Shown here one piece after another: positions 26,822-35,758 of a stretch of DNA of 64,000 bases. The notes beneath the pieces are model-generated. The model saw only the letters and a list, made by a program, of their open reading frames with translations. It had not been told where the DNA came from and ran no database searches. The DNA comes from Bradyrhizobium arachidis (GTDB lineage Bacteria > Pseudomonadota > Alphaproteobacteria > Rhizobiales > Xanthobacteraceae): NCBI RefSeq assembly GCF_015291705.1, contig NZ_CP030050.1:9239001-9303000 (forward strand), in the 5' to 3' direction. Each line of letters opens with the position of its first letter. Position 1 is the first letter of the stretch. Both the position numbers and the translations under genes were made by a program.

Positions 26822-27658
26822 TCATTGCGACAATCCCGCATCCGATCGAGGGACGAACACGCCAACAGGCCGCGGGACCATTGGCGAAACATCGGGCGCC
26901 GAAATTGCGGTCGTGACACCGCCGGACGGCATGAGCGCCGGCAACCGATCGCGCGTTTTCATCAGATCGGAACGCGTGACGAACAGCGTCGCAGTTGCTG
27001 ATGACTGGCCGCTGGACGTCCAACTCGGCGGCAGTTCGATGGCAAGCAAATTTGCAAGCTTTGCGACGTATGCTCGCGTCTCGTCTGGCAGAGAACCGCC
27101 TGCGAGATGCTCTTCATAGCGAGATGGTCCCGCGTTGTACGCGGCAAACACGCCAGGCGAGCCATACCGATCGAGCAGTTCGCGCAAGTACGCCGTACCG
27201 GCCAGAATGTTGTCGTGCGGGTCGTAGGGGTCATTCCCGAGATTGTAGCGCTCGCGAAGTTCCGCCCAAGTCGCCGGCATGATTTGCATCAGACCCATTG
27301 CGCCTTTTGGCGATCTGGCGTGCACGTCACCAGCACTCTCGATGCCTTGGACTGATCGGATCCAGTTCGGCGCAATCGCAAAGCGTTGTGAGGCTTCATT
27401 GACGAAGCCGGCGAATGAGTGTGCAGTCTGACTGATCGCCGGCTGGGCGGCTGATCCGCTCTGCGCCAAGGCAGCACTGTCGAACGCCGTCAGAAGAAGC
27501 ATCATGGGCACGACAGAACAAACGCGCGTGCCTGACCGACCCAAGCACGCGGTCGGGCTCGCGCCAGCCCTGCCGATATCGATTGAGACAGAGGAATTGA
27601 ACCGCAATCGATCGAACAGGGGAATGGCGAGGAATACACATCGAATACGCACGATCAC
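26822..27658 (-). CDS. Lytic transglycosylase of the conjugation module
   Basis: A 278-residue secreted muramidase-like enzyme that locally opens peptidoglycan for the mating channel. A hydrophobic signal sequence (VCSVVPMMLLLTAFDSAALA) precedes the SLT domain. Catalytic Glu is in VQGIESAGDVHARSPKGAMG, followed by LMQIMPATWAELRERYNLG and NILAGTAYLRELLDRYG, and AAYNAGPSRYEEH. The GTG at 27658 overlaps the traF stop (GTGA); a GTG six bases later is better spaced from GGAGG. It is intact, but it is cut off from the relaxase by the two IS elements. Confidence 0.9.
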   Translation of the reverse strand: MIVRIRCVFLAIPLFDRLRFNSSVSIDIGRAGASPTACLGRSGTRVCSVVPMMLLLTAFDSAALAQSGSAAQPAISQTAHSFAGFVNEASQRFAIAPNWIRSVQGIESAGDVHARSPKGAMGLMQIMPATWAELRERYNLGNDPYDPHDNILAGTAYLRELLDRYGSPGVFAAYNAGPSRYEEHLAGGSLPDETRAYVAKLANLLAIELPPSWTSSGQSSATATLFVTRSDLMKTRDRLPALMPSGGVTTAISAPDVSPMVPRPVGVFVPRSDAGLSQ

Positions 27659-27838
27659 TCCTCCCACGTCCACACCGGCATCGCACGGCCGATCACGCTA
27701 GATGCCGGAAGAAATCCAAAATACCGGCCATCAAGAGAGTCGTCCGACTGCCAGTTCATCAGAAACAACTCGCCGTCGCCGACGACGCGGCAGCCATGCC
27801 ATTTCGGCAGCGGTCTGCCTCGTCTGTCGTGATCCTTC
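27655..27838 (-). pseudogene. traF: TraF conjugation peptidase (S26 family), 3' fragment
   Basis: Only the last 60 or so codons remain: RRGRPLPKWHGCR, then GELFLMNWQSDDSLDGRYFG and SSVIGRAMPVWTWEE. This matches the C-terminus of TraF-type signal peptidases that process and cyclise TrbC pilin. Upstream of 27838 the sequence changes to an unrelated zinc-ribbon gene in the opposite direction, so the membrane anchor and the catalytic Ser and Lys are lost. Unless another copy exists elsewhere, pilin maturation should fail. Confidence 0.75.
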
Positions 27839-28112
27839 GCCTCGCTATCTGGAGGTGAAGTGCCTCGGCTGCGACACCCACCAGACCGTCGCGCTAGACA
27901 TCGTCAGGCGCTCGAAGACCATTCCCGTCCACGAGCTGGAACGGTACACGCGCTGCCGGCACTGCTCCGAGCGTCAAGACACGCTCAAGGCTAGCGGCCC
28001 GGAATTCGACGCGGGCATCAAGTACGCCATCGAGCAGGGTTGGCTCGAACCCCACGAGAGCGGCACCTATATTCGCTTGCTGACGCAAGCCAAAGACCTG
28101 CTGACGAGCTAG
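27702..28112 (+). pseudogene. Chimeric frame: antisense traF, zinc-ribbon protein, unrelated tail
   Basis: One open frame of 136 residues that appears to be a mosaic. Its first 45 residues are read from the antisense of the traF fragment. From about 27839 it shows RYLEVKCLGCDTHQTVALDI and ELERYTRCRHCSE, a two-CxxC zinc ribbon of a type common in Bradyrhizobium. The last 35 residues (FDAGIKYAIEQGWLEPHESG, TYIRLL) resemble a different small family. No ribosome site precedes a sensible start. Deletions probably fused pieces of three genes. Confidence 0.5.
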
Positions 28113-28280
28113 CTTGCTAACTTTTTATCGACGGCGACATCGAAGGTCAGTGGACAAGGTACCGCCTATGGCACGCGGCATATGGGCTTGGCAGAACCGG
28201 AACAGCAAAAACTTACGGTCGATTTGGCCAAAGACTTAGCTGGGTGCCTCTAAGCCAAATTCTGGCGTGGAGGTGCTTGT

Positions 28281-28652
28281 ATGAATTTCGATCCTATGGC
28301 CGCTGCCGTCGATTGGCTTGATGCCTACCGTGCGGGCGATATCGAAGCAATAATGGAAATGTATGCCGAAGATGCTGTGGTGTTCTGCGATTGTGAAGGC
28401 GTGGTTATCACTGGCCGAGAAGGCTTGCGAGCCTACTGGGCTGCCCGTCTGCAGGAATACCGCGCTGCCGACCTGGACGATCTTCAGCCCTCGCCCGGTG
28501 GGGCAATGGTCACCTACATCACCGAGAAAAACATAGTGAAGGCCGCCTTGGCATTTAATGATGTCGGGAAAATAAAGACCCCGAATTGCGGCCCGCTACA
28601 GCAGGCTGCTCCAGCTCCGCCAAAATCGAGGCTAAGACACCGCCAAAGGTAG
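28281..28652 (+). CDS. NTF2-like/SnoaL-fold protein
   Basis: A 123-residue protein. The NTF2-like fold is suggested by AAAVDWLDAYRAGDIEAIME, MYAEDAVVFCDCEGVVI, then TGREGLRAYWAARLQEY. The start has GTGGAGGTGCTTGT upstream. The last 25 residues (PAPPKSRLRHRQR) look like read-through past the normal end after KTPNCGPL, so the stop may have been lost. Ligand and role are unknown. Confidence 0.7.
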   Translation: MNFDPMAAAVDWLDAYRAGDIEAIMEMYAEDAVVFCDCEGVVITGREGLRAYWAARLQEYRAADLDDLQPSPGGAMVTYITEKNIVKAALAFNDVGKIKTPNCGPLQQAAPAPPKSRLRHRQR

Positions 28653-28726
28653 TAGGAACGACGCAAGGCGTCGAAAATTTCCCTGCACGTTAGCCCTTCA
28701 CGCGGGCTGGCATGAAGGGTTGGCAG

Positions 28727-28768
28727 GACGGCTCCGGGTCCCCCCCGGGTCAACCGGAGCCGTCTTTC
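28727..28768 (+). terminator. Rho-independent-like terminator
   Basis: GACGGCTCCGG pairs with CCGGAGCCGTC (11 bp) around a GC-rich loop and is followed by TTTC. It is about 75 bases downstream of the NTF2-like gene and probably ends its transcript. Confidence 0.65.
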
Positions 28769-28948
28769 ATCTATAAGCCGACCGCGCCTCGAATTTAATC
28801 TGCAATCCGGCTCATTTCGTACAGACGAATTGAAATCTCGGGCCGAGGTTACTGCCAGCGCATGCGTTGGGTTAGCGTGCGCGGGCGGCCCCGGCTCGTC
28901 CCTCACCAGCCCCAGAGACGGGCTTGGGGCCGTTCCGACCCGGATCGT

Positions 28949-29146
28949 TCAAGTCGAACGCCTTTCAGCTTCTCCCGAAGTACCGGAGAGAGTGCGGTGC
29001 ACTATTTCCGCTTGCTCCCTTGTTAAATTGGCTGCCCACTCGGTGCCGATCAGTGCTGGACCTCTGCGCTCTCGATCGTAAACCATCCAGCCGGCTCCGC
29101 CCATTCGAACAAGAAATCTGCCTGCCCTCGGCCCTTCACTCACCAT
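28949..29146 (-). CDS. Small conserved hypothetical protein
   Basis: A 65-residue protein starting MVSEGPRAGRFLVRMGGAGW, with MVYDRERRGPALIG and LTREQAEIVHRTL. The start has CAGGAGGCAGGACGCA upstream, a strong ribosome site. This type of short protein recurs in Bradyrhizobium genomes; its function is unknown. Confidence 0.6.
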   Translation of the reverse strand: MVSEGPRAGRFLVRMGGAGWMVYDRERRGPALIGTEWAANLTREQAEIVHRTLSGTSGEAERRST

Positions 29147-29530
29147 TGCGTCCTGCCTCCTGATAGGATGCAAACCAGGTTGTGCTCATTCCAAGATTGC
29201 ATACTTGCAACGGCCTGGCCAAACACGCAAGTCCTGGGCCGAAAGCGGTCCGGTTTGGTAAATCGTGGACGCAGATTGCTGAACTGGGACAGTTGATCGG
29301 AAGTCCGGCGGAGACGGTGCGTCTGTTCGTAGCACGCCTCCTCCTGATCGGCTCGCCCGCGACGAAGAATCGCGAACAACATCGGAACGGCTCGAGCTCG
29401 ATCATCGCCTTCGCCTTCTTCGCTCTAATGGAGCTCAGCGGAACGGCTCAATCGTCCTGCCCTGCTTCTCCAAGAGACTTCCCAAGTCATTCACATACTG
29501 TAAGACAGGCGAAGGTAGGCGTCGTGCTAT
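29147..29530. other. Gap without a convincing gene
   Basis: Open frames exist on both strands but none has a ribosome site or recognisable motif. Confidence 0.3.
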
Positions 29531-29640
29531 ATGGCGTCGACTGAGATGCGGGCCAAGGCCGACGATTGCGCCAGTCTGGCACAACCCGCCGCCATTCCAA
29601 CGACTGGCGTTTCATGGTTCTGGCCGCCAGCATGGCTTCA
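29531..29640 (+). pseudogene. Remnant of a small orphan protein
   Basis: The frame opens MASTEMRAKADDCASLAQ, which matches the start of a family of about 55-residue proteins common in Bradyrhizobium. After about 18 codons it departs from the family, and a second frame picks up an alanine-tryptophan-leucine stretch. Frameshifted and probably non-functional. Confidence 0.4.
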
Positions 29641-29728
29641 GCTCGAGGCATTGCGAGCTGACTTTCATCGCATCGGCTCTCGGTCTTGGCGTCTAATGAA
29701 AGCGCCGCTTTTGCCGAGGATGGTGCGA

Positions 29729-29852
29729 TGACGAAAGACCCCACACCGGAACATAAAGACCAGGACAAGCGCCGCTCCGACGAAGTGCGGTCGAGGAGTA
29801 TGCAGACGAGCAGCGCCAGCTGCAGGATCAATTTCGGCGTAAGCTGAATTAA
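29729..29852 (+). pseudogene. Small hydrophilic protein, frameshifted
   Basis: One frame gives MTKDPTPEHKDQDKRRSDE and another, from about 29790, gives VEEYADEQRQLQDQFRRKLN then a stop. Together they would form a charged, helical protein of about 40 residues. The shift lies near 29788. The function is unknown. Confidence 0.35.
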
Positions 29853-29990
29853 ATGCCGGCTCGACCGCCAATTTTAACAATTGTTAGCGACCTGCCCCCT
29901 GCCGCGTTGCTAGGCAACATCATCACCGCACGGTCCGTGGCATCTATCGGTGATGAGCTATCGCGCTCTCGCTCAAACGCGGCGAGTGCC

Positions 29991-30161
29991 ATGTGCCACA
30001 AGTGCGATCAGATCGATATCCGAGTTCGGCAATTCCGCCTGCTGATCTCCCCGGGTCTGGAATCGTTCAGCCGCGCGATGATCGAGGCCGCCATCGAGTC
30101 CCTGGAAGCGGAGAAGCTGGAGCTGAAGTGTGAGCGCATGTCACCGCGCTCGCAGAGCTGA
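29991..30161 (+). CDS. Small CxxC protein
   Basis: A 56-residue protein from MCHKCDQIDIRVRQFRLLIS to the C-terminus, with one CHKC pair and an amphipathic helix (SRAMIEAAIESLEAEKLELK). It resembles a family of small rhizobial proteins that begin with a CxxC and a DxxDI motif. An earlier start at 29853 would add 46 residues with no family likeness. Function unknown. Confidence 0.5.
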   Translation: MCHKCDQIDIRVRQFRLLISPGLESFSRAMIEAAIESLEAEKLELKCERMSPRSQS

Positions 30162-30317
30162 TTACTCAAACTACTCATCATGAGTGTCAAGCGCCCGGCC
30201 ATCGCCCTGGACTCTGTTTTGAAAGTGGAATGTACTTACCTCATCACCGAACGGATCGAGGTTGCCATCGGTGACTGTGAGACCGGTTGTGCTCCCGCCC
30301 AACCAGAGGGGAGCACC

Positions 30318-30539
30318 ATGCCAATCAGTCGCCTGCTTTTGGAGGCCAATCTGTCTGCGGAGCAACGTCACTTCTATGAGCTGGCGTTCAATACCGCCCT
30401 GTGCAAACTCAATCTGGTCGATCGCGGCGATCCGGTGTGCGAGCTTGTGGCGCGGAAGATTATTGAAGTGGGGTCGTCAGGCGTCAGTAATGCCGTTGCC
30501 CTTTCGGAAATCGCCGTCAGAGAGCTTCTTGCGAAGTAG
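30318..30539 (+). CDS. Small conserved helical protein
   Basis: A 73-residue protein (MPISRLLLEANLSAEQRHFY, ALCKLNLVDRGDPVCELVAR, KIIEVG, LSEIAVRELLAK). The pattern LVDRxDPxCExVARKxIE recurs in small Bradyrhizobium proteins. The start at 30318 follows AGAGGGGAGCACC. Function unknown. Confidence 0.6.
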   Translation: MPISRLLLEANLSAEQRHFYELAFNTALCKLNLVDRGDPVCELVARKIIEVGSSGVSNAVALSEIAVRELLAK

Positions 30540-30627
30540 GTTGTCGCACGATGTCGCCGTTTGCAAGTGAGCCGTTAACAAAAGTGGTCGCATGCACAAT
30601 TCATAGGCGTCCGTTGTGCATCGCGGG

Positions 30628-30815
30628 AGAGCGCAGAGAAACTACTGCTGCAATATCTTGAGAGAGCGTTTCAGCTCGAGAAGTTAGCTGCAACCGAAGC
30701 CGATGAAAACTTCAAAGCGCAACTTCGGACGCAGTCGCAAGCGTATCGGAAGATGGCCGCGAAAAGAGCCAGAGACTACGGACTTCCGGCGCCGAGTGCG
30801 GTCGACCTCTCCTAA
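30628..30815 (+). pseudogene. Truncated small helical protein
   Basis: A frame without an upstream start reads LLLQYLERAFQLEKLAATEA, NFKAQLRTQSQAYRKMAAKR and ARDYGLPAPSAVDLS, then stops. This resembles the C-terminal half of a small orphan family in Bradyrhizobium. The 5' part is missing. Confidence 0.4.
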
Positions 30816-30847
30816 GCTAGCTTGCGCCTATGACCCGTTCTCTGTCG

Positions 30848-32797
30848 TCAAATTCGATCCAAGATCTCGCGTACCTTCAACGCCAGCCTCGCCTGAGTAA
30901 TGGGTTTTTCCAGAAGATCGACGCCCTCATCGAGCCGCCCTTGGTGGACCACTGCGTTGCGCGAATAACCCGTCATGTAAAGTATTCTCAGATGAGGCCT
31001 AATCTGCTGCGCGCGCCTTCCGAGCTCGCGACCATTGATTCCGGGCATGACTACATCGGTTAAAAGGAGATTGACCTGCTGATCTTCCTGCAACAGAATT
31101 GTTAAAGCGGCCTGCGCGCTGCCAGCAGACAAAACCCGGTAGTTGAGATCTCGCAGCACTTCCGAAACGTAGGCCTTTAGATCGGGGTCGTCTTCAACGA
31201 CGAGAATGGTCTCTACAGAGGCGCCTTCCGAGATCAGCTCGTCCGCATCATCCGAGGCGGGCTGCGTAGTGCCCGCGTAGCGGGGGAAATACATCTTGAT
31301 GCTCGTACCTTCTCCCACTTCGCTGTAGATCTTCACATGTCCGCCGGACTGTTTGACGAAGCCATAGACTTGGCTCAATCCGAGGCCGGTTCCATGCCCA
31401 GGCTCTTTGGTCGTGAAGAAGGGCTCAAAGGCACGATTTAAGACCTCTTCCGTCATGCCCGAGCCCGTATCACTCACGCAGATGGCGACATATTGGCCGG
31501 CCGCGAGCTCCGGATTGGCACGCGAATAGTCTTCGTCAGCGGAGACATTGGCCGCCTCGATAGTGAGCTTTCCACCATTCGGCATTGCGTCACGGGCATT
31601 AATCGCCAAATTGACAACCGTCGATTCCAAATGGTTCACGTCTGCTTCGATCAGCCAAAGGCCGGCGCCGCCCACCGTCTGTACTTCGATGCGTTCGCCC
31701 AATGTGCGCTGGAGAAACTCCTGGAGGCCATTCAAGAAGCTGTTGAGGTTGATTGGCTTGGGATCGAGCGCTTGGCGGCGTGAGAAGGCAAGTAAGCGAC
31801 TTGTCAGTGCCGCTGCCCGCTGCGCGCCGCGCTTCGCATTCGCCAGTGCGCGATGGAGGCTCGGCCCACCGATATTGCGACTATTGCGCTCTGCAGTTTC
31901 CAGATTGCCGAGGACGATCATGAGCAGATTGTTGAAGTCGTGCGCGATGCCACCGCTGAGCTGTCCGACCGCTTCGAGCTTCTGCGACGCAACGAGCTGA
32001 TCCTGAACGCGTTGAAGCTCGTCTTGCGCCTGCTTGCGTTCGGTAAGATCACGCGTGACCTTCGCAAAGCCGATGATCGCGCCGCTCTCGTCGGTGATTC
32101 GGTCGATCACGACCGAGGCCCAGAATCGCGAGCCGTCCTTGCGCATGCGCCAGCCCTCGGCTTCAAACCGTCCTTTCTCAGCGGCCTCAGCCAGCGCCAC
32201 CTTCGGCACCCCTTTTTCAAGATCTTCAGGCGTGTAGAACGTGCTGAAATGTCGACCGATGATCTCTTCCGGCTGATAACCCTTGATGCGCTCGGCCCCG
32301 GGATTCCAGGTCGCGATGTTGCCGGAGGGATCGAGCTGGAAAATGGCATAGTCGACGACGGCTTCAACGAGCCGGCGATAGCGTCTTTCGCTTTCCAGCA
32401 GGTCGTTATGGGCCTGTTGCCGCTCGGTGATGTCTCGCGTGACCTTCGCAAAACCGATGAGCCGGCCATTTTCGTCGCGAATTGCGTCGAGCACAACGAG
32501 TGCCCAGAAACGACTGCCATCCTTTCTGACACGCCAGCCCTCGGACGCGAAGCGCCCGGTCTCCGCGGCTGTAGTCAGCGCTCTATTCGGTAGACCTTTC
32601 TCTCGATCGTCGGGCGTGTAAAAGATTGAAAAAGGCTTTCCTATAATCTCATCAGAAGCATAGCCCTTGAGGCGTTCAGCGCCCTTGTTCCAGGTCCTGA
32701 CCGCACCCTCGGTATCGAGCATGAAGATGGCGTAATCGACGATCGCGTTGATGAGTAGTTCGAGGTTATGCGCGTCCCCGAAGGTCGTTTTTTTCAT
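30848..32797 (-). CDS. PAS-PAS hybrid sensor histidine kinase with receiver domain
   Basis: A 649-residue soluble kinase. PAS domains lie at about 10-130 and 140-255 and are near duplicates (VDYAIFMLDTEGAVRTWNKG and VDYAIFQLDPSGNIATWNPG), each ending in FAKVTRDITERQ-like residues. The dimerisation helix carries the phospho-acceptor His (GGIAHDFNNLLMIVLGNLE, about residue 292). The ATPase domain has NLAINARDAMPNGG, VSDTGSGMTEEV and GTGLGLSQVYGFV. A C-terminal receiver has its Asp in LLTDVVMPG (about 582). There are no membrane helices, so it senses an internal signal such as light, redox state or energy. An EcfG-like promoter lies 30 bases upstream. Confidence 0.93.
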   Translation of the reverse strand: MKKTTFGDAHNLELLINAIVDYAIFMLDTEGAVRTWNKGAERLKGYASDEIIGKPFSIFYTPDDREKGLPNRALTTAAETGRFASEGWRVRKDGSRFWALVVLDAIRDENGRLIGFAKVTRDITERQQAHNDLLESERRYRRLVEAVVDYAIFQLDPSGNIATWNPGAERIKGYQPEEIIGRHFSTFYTPEDLEKGVPKVALAEAAEKGRFEAEGWRMRKDGSRFWASVVIDRITDESGAIIGFAKVTRDLTERKQAQDELQRVQDQLVASQKLEAVGQLSGGIAHDFNNLLMIVLGNLETAERNSRNIGGPSLHRALANAKRGAQRAAALTSRLLAFSRRQALDPKPINLNSFLNGLQEFLQRTLGERIEVQTVGGAGLWLIEADVNHLESTVVNLAINARDAMPNGGKLTIEAANVSADEDYSRANPELAAGQYVAICVSDTGSGMTEEVLNRAFEPFFTTKEPGHGTGLGLSQVYGFVKQSGGHVKIYSEVGEGTSIKMYFPRYAGTTQPASDDADELISEGASVETILVVEDDPDLKAYVSEVLRDLNYRVLSAGSAQAALTILLQEDQQVNLLLTDVVMPGINGRELGRRAQQIRPHLRILYMTGYSRNAVVHQGRLDEGVDLLEKPITQARLALKVREILDRI

Positions 32798-32826
32798 TCT
32801 TGGAGCTCGAAGGGCGGAGTGGAGCT

Positions 32827-32851
32827 AACTCAAAAGTTTGGGGCAGGTTCC
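32827..32851 (-). promoter_or_regulatory. EcfG-like general stress promoter of the hybrid kinase
   Basis: On the minus strand GGAAC is followed after exactly 16 bases by AGTT, one base from the EcfG consensus GGAAC-N16-CGTT. It lies about 30 bases before the kinase start. Confidence 0.45.
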
Positions 32852-33648
32852 GACTAAGCTCCTGACTTTCATCTTGGCCCCCTGAACGTCGACCTTCCGT
32901 TCGCAAGCGGGCTATGGCCTAGCCGTCTCGGTAGGTCTGCAAAGGACCTACAGCGGACTACTTGACATGGTTATTGTCGGATGAAAGCTCTGGCATGCGG
33001 AGTGCGCGGAGCAACGTAAAAGCGCGCGTGACAGTCGAGGCATGTCGGGTGCTCCGCGATGTCAATTCGCAATCCAGGAGACATCCATCCTGAGCGCAAT
33101 CCGGGCATTTCCTCTTGTTTAGCGAAGTAAGAGAGCCCGCCTCGTTCATTTCGAGCGCCTGAACGCGTTCTGGGTCACACACTGAACGATTGCCTGTTTT
33201 GTCTCGCCAGCACGAAGGCAGCTTCGGTACTGCGGCCACCTGACCAGTATCGATCACAAAGCGCCAGAAACAGCAGCGCTACAGTGCAATAAGAACGCCC
33301 TTCAACATAGCAGACTGTCCGAAGAAGAGACTGCCAACCGAGCAGCTATGAGCTGAGTGCACGCGTATCTTTTGGAGTCGCGGCTGCGACATCTGCAATG
33401 GTCCAAGGCTGGCAAGAAGGCGTAACTTTTCAGTTACGCAAGCCGCTCCCTTCCTCATGACCCGCAAAAATGGGAGGTGTGCGTCAATCATTTCCTGCCG
33501 TAAATCTCGACGCTGCGCCACCAGGCGCTTTGGTTTTGGCGGCTCCGCAATCTCGACCTCTGACGCGATCCGAAGTTCGAGGACAAGACGAAGTCTTTGC
33601 TCCGAGATTTGCGTGTCGCGCGTCATATGCTAAACGGCGACCTCAACG
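32852..33648. other. Gap without a supported gene
   Basis: Minus-strand frames at 32958-33257 (two CxxC-like cysteines, KCPDCAQDGC) and 33279-33626 are open, but neither has a clear start signal or known motif. I see no RNA gene. Confidence 0.3.
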
Positions 33649-33663
33649 TTGAAGGAGCGCGTC

Positions 33664-33846
33664 TTGGCTAAGAACACTAAGGAAACCGTCCGCCGCGAAT
33701 GGACGAAGGAAGACATCAAAGAATTGAAGGTGCACTCGAAGGCTCGGACCCCGGTCATCAAGCTCGCTAAGATGACTAAGCGAACCGAAGGCGCGTTACG
33801 TCAGAAAGCACAGACCCTGGGCATTGGCCTCGGGCATCAACGGTGA
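33664..33846 (+). CDS. Small SANT/Myb-like orphan protein
   Basis: A 60-residue basic protein containing VRREWTKEDIKELKVHSKAR and LAKMTKRTEGALRQKAQTLG. The tryptophan and the REWTKxDIxELK to RTEGAxRQKA spacing resemble a short Myb/SANT-like DNA-binding fold found in many Bradyrhizobium proteins. The TTG at 33664 has AAGGAG eight bases upstream; an ATG at 33649 would add five residues. Role unknown. Confidence 0.6.
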   Translation: MAKNTKETVRREWTKEDIKELKVHSKARTPVIKLAKMTKRTEGALRQKAQTLGIGLGHQR

Positions 33847-34584
33847 TCACGCCAGTTCGCCAGATTTCGATATCGGTTCGACACGAATCTGACGCGATCA
33901 CATGCAGGCATGTGTGTTGCGAGGGCGGCAGCTCGCGCGTGGAGGTTGAGGGCTAGCTATAGCCAGCCCCGGCGGGCTCTCCCTCTCCTCCATCCCGTCA
34001 GTAGGACTGACGTAGATGCAACATTTTCCAGAGTGTGACATCGACGACTTTGCGCCTCGGCATCGTCGGGATAGGCTACTTCCGCCGGGGCTGGATCCCA
34101 TATTTCACCCACACATTTTAACCCGGCAGGCCGCAGTGGTTCGCCGCTGCGGCCATTGTTGTTGATGCAGCGCTCTCCCCGATCCAAAGACTTGGACGCA
34201 ACTGAACTCGTTGGCTTCGCCCCGATGATCGAACTGTGGCCGACTGGCTTGGAAGGACGACTCGATAGGGATTTCAGGCGAGCTCGGTGGTGCGAAAGGC
34301 GATGAATATCTGAAGTCGCATCCGCGCCCATCGCGGACTGTCTCCGCTGAGCATCGGCAAAAGCCCTTCAGTTATCGAGCCGCCGAGCTGCGCGCAAAAG
34401 AGCTTCAGACGGTGGCTTTCTTCCTGATCGTCGCCTACTTCGCAATTCTTGCTCATGCTGTGTTTAGTTGAGGCAAGGCACCGGCCCCTCCCCCGTCCTT
34501 TGTTTGAGCTTTGCGAAAAACGTGGCTTTCGGCGGACATCGGCACGCTTGCAGGGCCGGACTGTCTACATGGTCGGATCGGCAA
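33847..34584. other. Gap without a supported gene
   Basis: No recognisable gene. A minus-strand frame at 34274-34456 (LFCAQLGGSITEGLLPMLSG) is open but has no support beyond its length. Confidence 0.3.
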
Positions 34585-34872
34585 TCAAGCGGCAACCGCC
34601 GAAAAGGCCCTCGCCACGGCAGCAGCGAGGGCAGGATTTTTCAGAGGGAGGAGCCAAGCTAAACCGCTTCTCTCTCGGGCGTTCCTAGTGATCCTGACGA
34701 AGTTGCCGCTCAATGTCGATGCTTGATCAGCATTACGTGCTCGCTTGAGCAAGGCGTTACGTTCGTCTCCCGGCGGCTCTCCATCCGCTCGCTCACGCAT
34801 ATCCTGTGCAAATTGCTCAAGCCGCGCTCCAAGAGAATCCGTCTGTTTAAATCGCCTGCGCTTCAATCCCAT
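34585..34872 (-). CDS. Small orphan protein, C-terminus altered
   Basis: The first 55 residues (MGLKRRRFKQTDSLGARLEQ, FAQDMRERADGEPPGDERNA) belong to the same family as the gene at 41105-41302: a basic RRFKQ opening, a helix, then a PPGxxR turn. After NADQAS the family ending is replaced by 40 unrelated residues, so a frameshift near the 3' end is likely. Function unknown. Confidence 0.5.
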   Translation of the reverse strand: MGLKRRRFKQTDSLGARLEQFAQDMRERADGEPPGDERNALLKRARNADQASTLSGNFVRITRNARERSGLAWLLPLKNPALAAAVARAFSAVAA

Positions 34873-34939
34873 CGCATGTTCCTTCTGATGACGGTTACCG
34901 ATGATACGTCAGCGTGCAGATGGCCGCAGAAACATACGT

Positions 34940-35757
34940 TTATTTCCGGCTTAGACCTTTGAATGAGCTGGCGCGCAGGAGTCCTTCTGACGTTATGTCG
35001 CGATACTCAATTTCAGCAACGAACTTCGGCTCAACCCAAGTACCTTGGGCTTTTTGAGTTGCTTACTCAATCTACTCTTTGGGCTGACTACAGTGTCGAG
35101 TGCATCCCTGATCTTGCGCGAGGTGGTTCGGCTCCAACCCGTGCCGACCTTGCCCATATAGATCAGCTGCTTCCCCTCCTGTTTGCCGAGATAGAGAGCG
35201 GCAACACCGGTTGGATCTCTTATGAAGCCGACGACGGGGAATCTGCCCTTCTGAACGGCTTTGATTTTCTGCCAGGCTTCAGCCCGCTCTGATCGGTACG
35301 GAGCATCGATACGCTTGGAGATGATGATGCCCTCGTACCTCAGCCTGCTGGCTGCCTCAAACAGCGCCTGCCCGTCGCCTTCGTGATGCTCGCTATAGAG
35401 GATCGGCTCCTTGATTTGATTGCTCTCGATCAACTCCTTCAGCAGCTCCTTCCTGGCAAGCTGGGACTTGGCCATCAAGCCAAAGGAGATCGAAGACGAA
35501 GTAGACGAGCCGATCTTGGTCGCCTCGAGCGAGATCGGCCTGCAGTTCTGAGAAGTTCGTGCGGCCCTCATGAATGACGACGACCTCGCCGTCAACGATC
35601 GTCTGAACTTCGATGTCGAAGGCGCCGGCGATGACGGAGAATTTGTGAACCCAGTTGTGCCCGTTCCTGGTGAATGCTTTCCGGTCATCTCCGTTGATGT
35701 GGAGCTGGATGCGGTAGCCGTCGTATTTGATTTCATGAATCCACTGTGCCCCGGAAG
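34940..35757 (-). pseudogene. ligD: ATP-dependent DNA ligase (LigD-type) relic
   Basis: Three minus-strand frames read in order as a LigD ligase domain. The first has WIHEIKYDGYRIQLHINGDD, containing the nucleotidyl lysine motif KYDG, then DGEVVVIHEGRTNFSELQ and YFVFDLLWLDG. The second has KELIESNQIKEPILYSEHHE, YEGIIISKRIDAPYRSERAE and LIYMGKVGTGW. The third has GTWVEPKFVAEIEYRDIT and SFKGLSR. Frameshifts lie near 35465 and 35045, and the N-terminus is cut at 35757. Such ligases act in non-homologous end joining with Ku. No ku gene is in the window. Confidence 0.75.
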
Positions 35758-35758
35758 A

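Noticed and set aside
28514..28906. Minus-strand frame of 130 codons
   Set aside because: It runs across the NTF2-like gene end and the terminator, with no ribosome site or motif.
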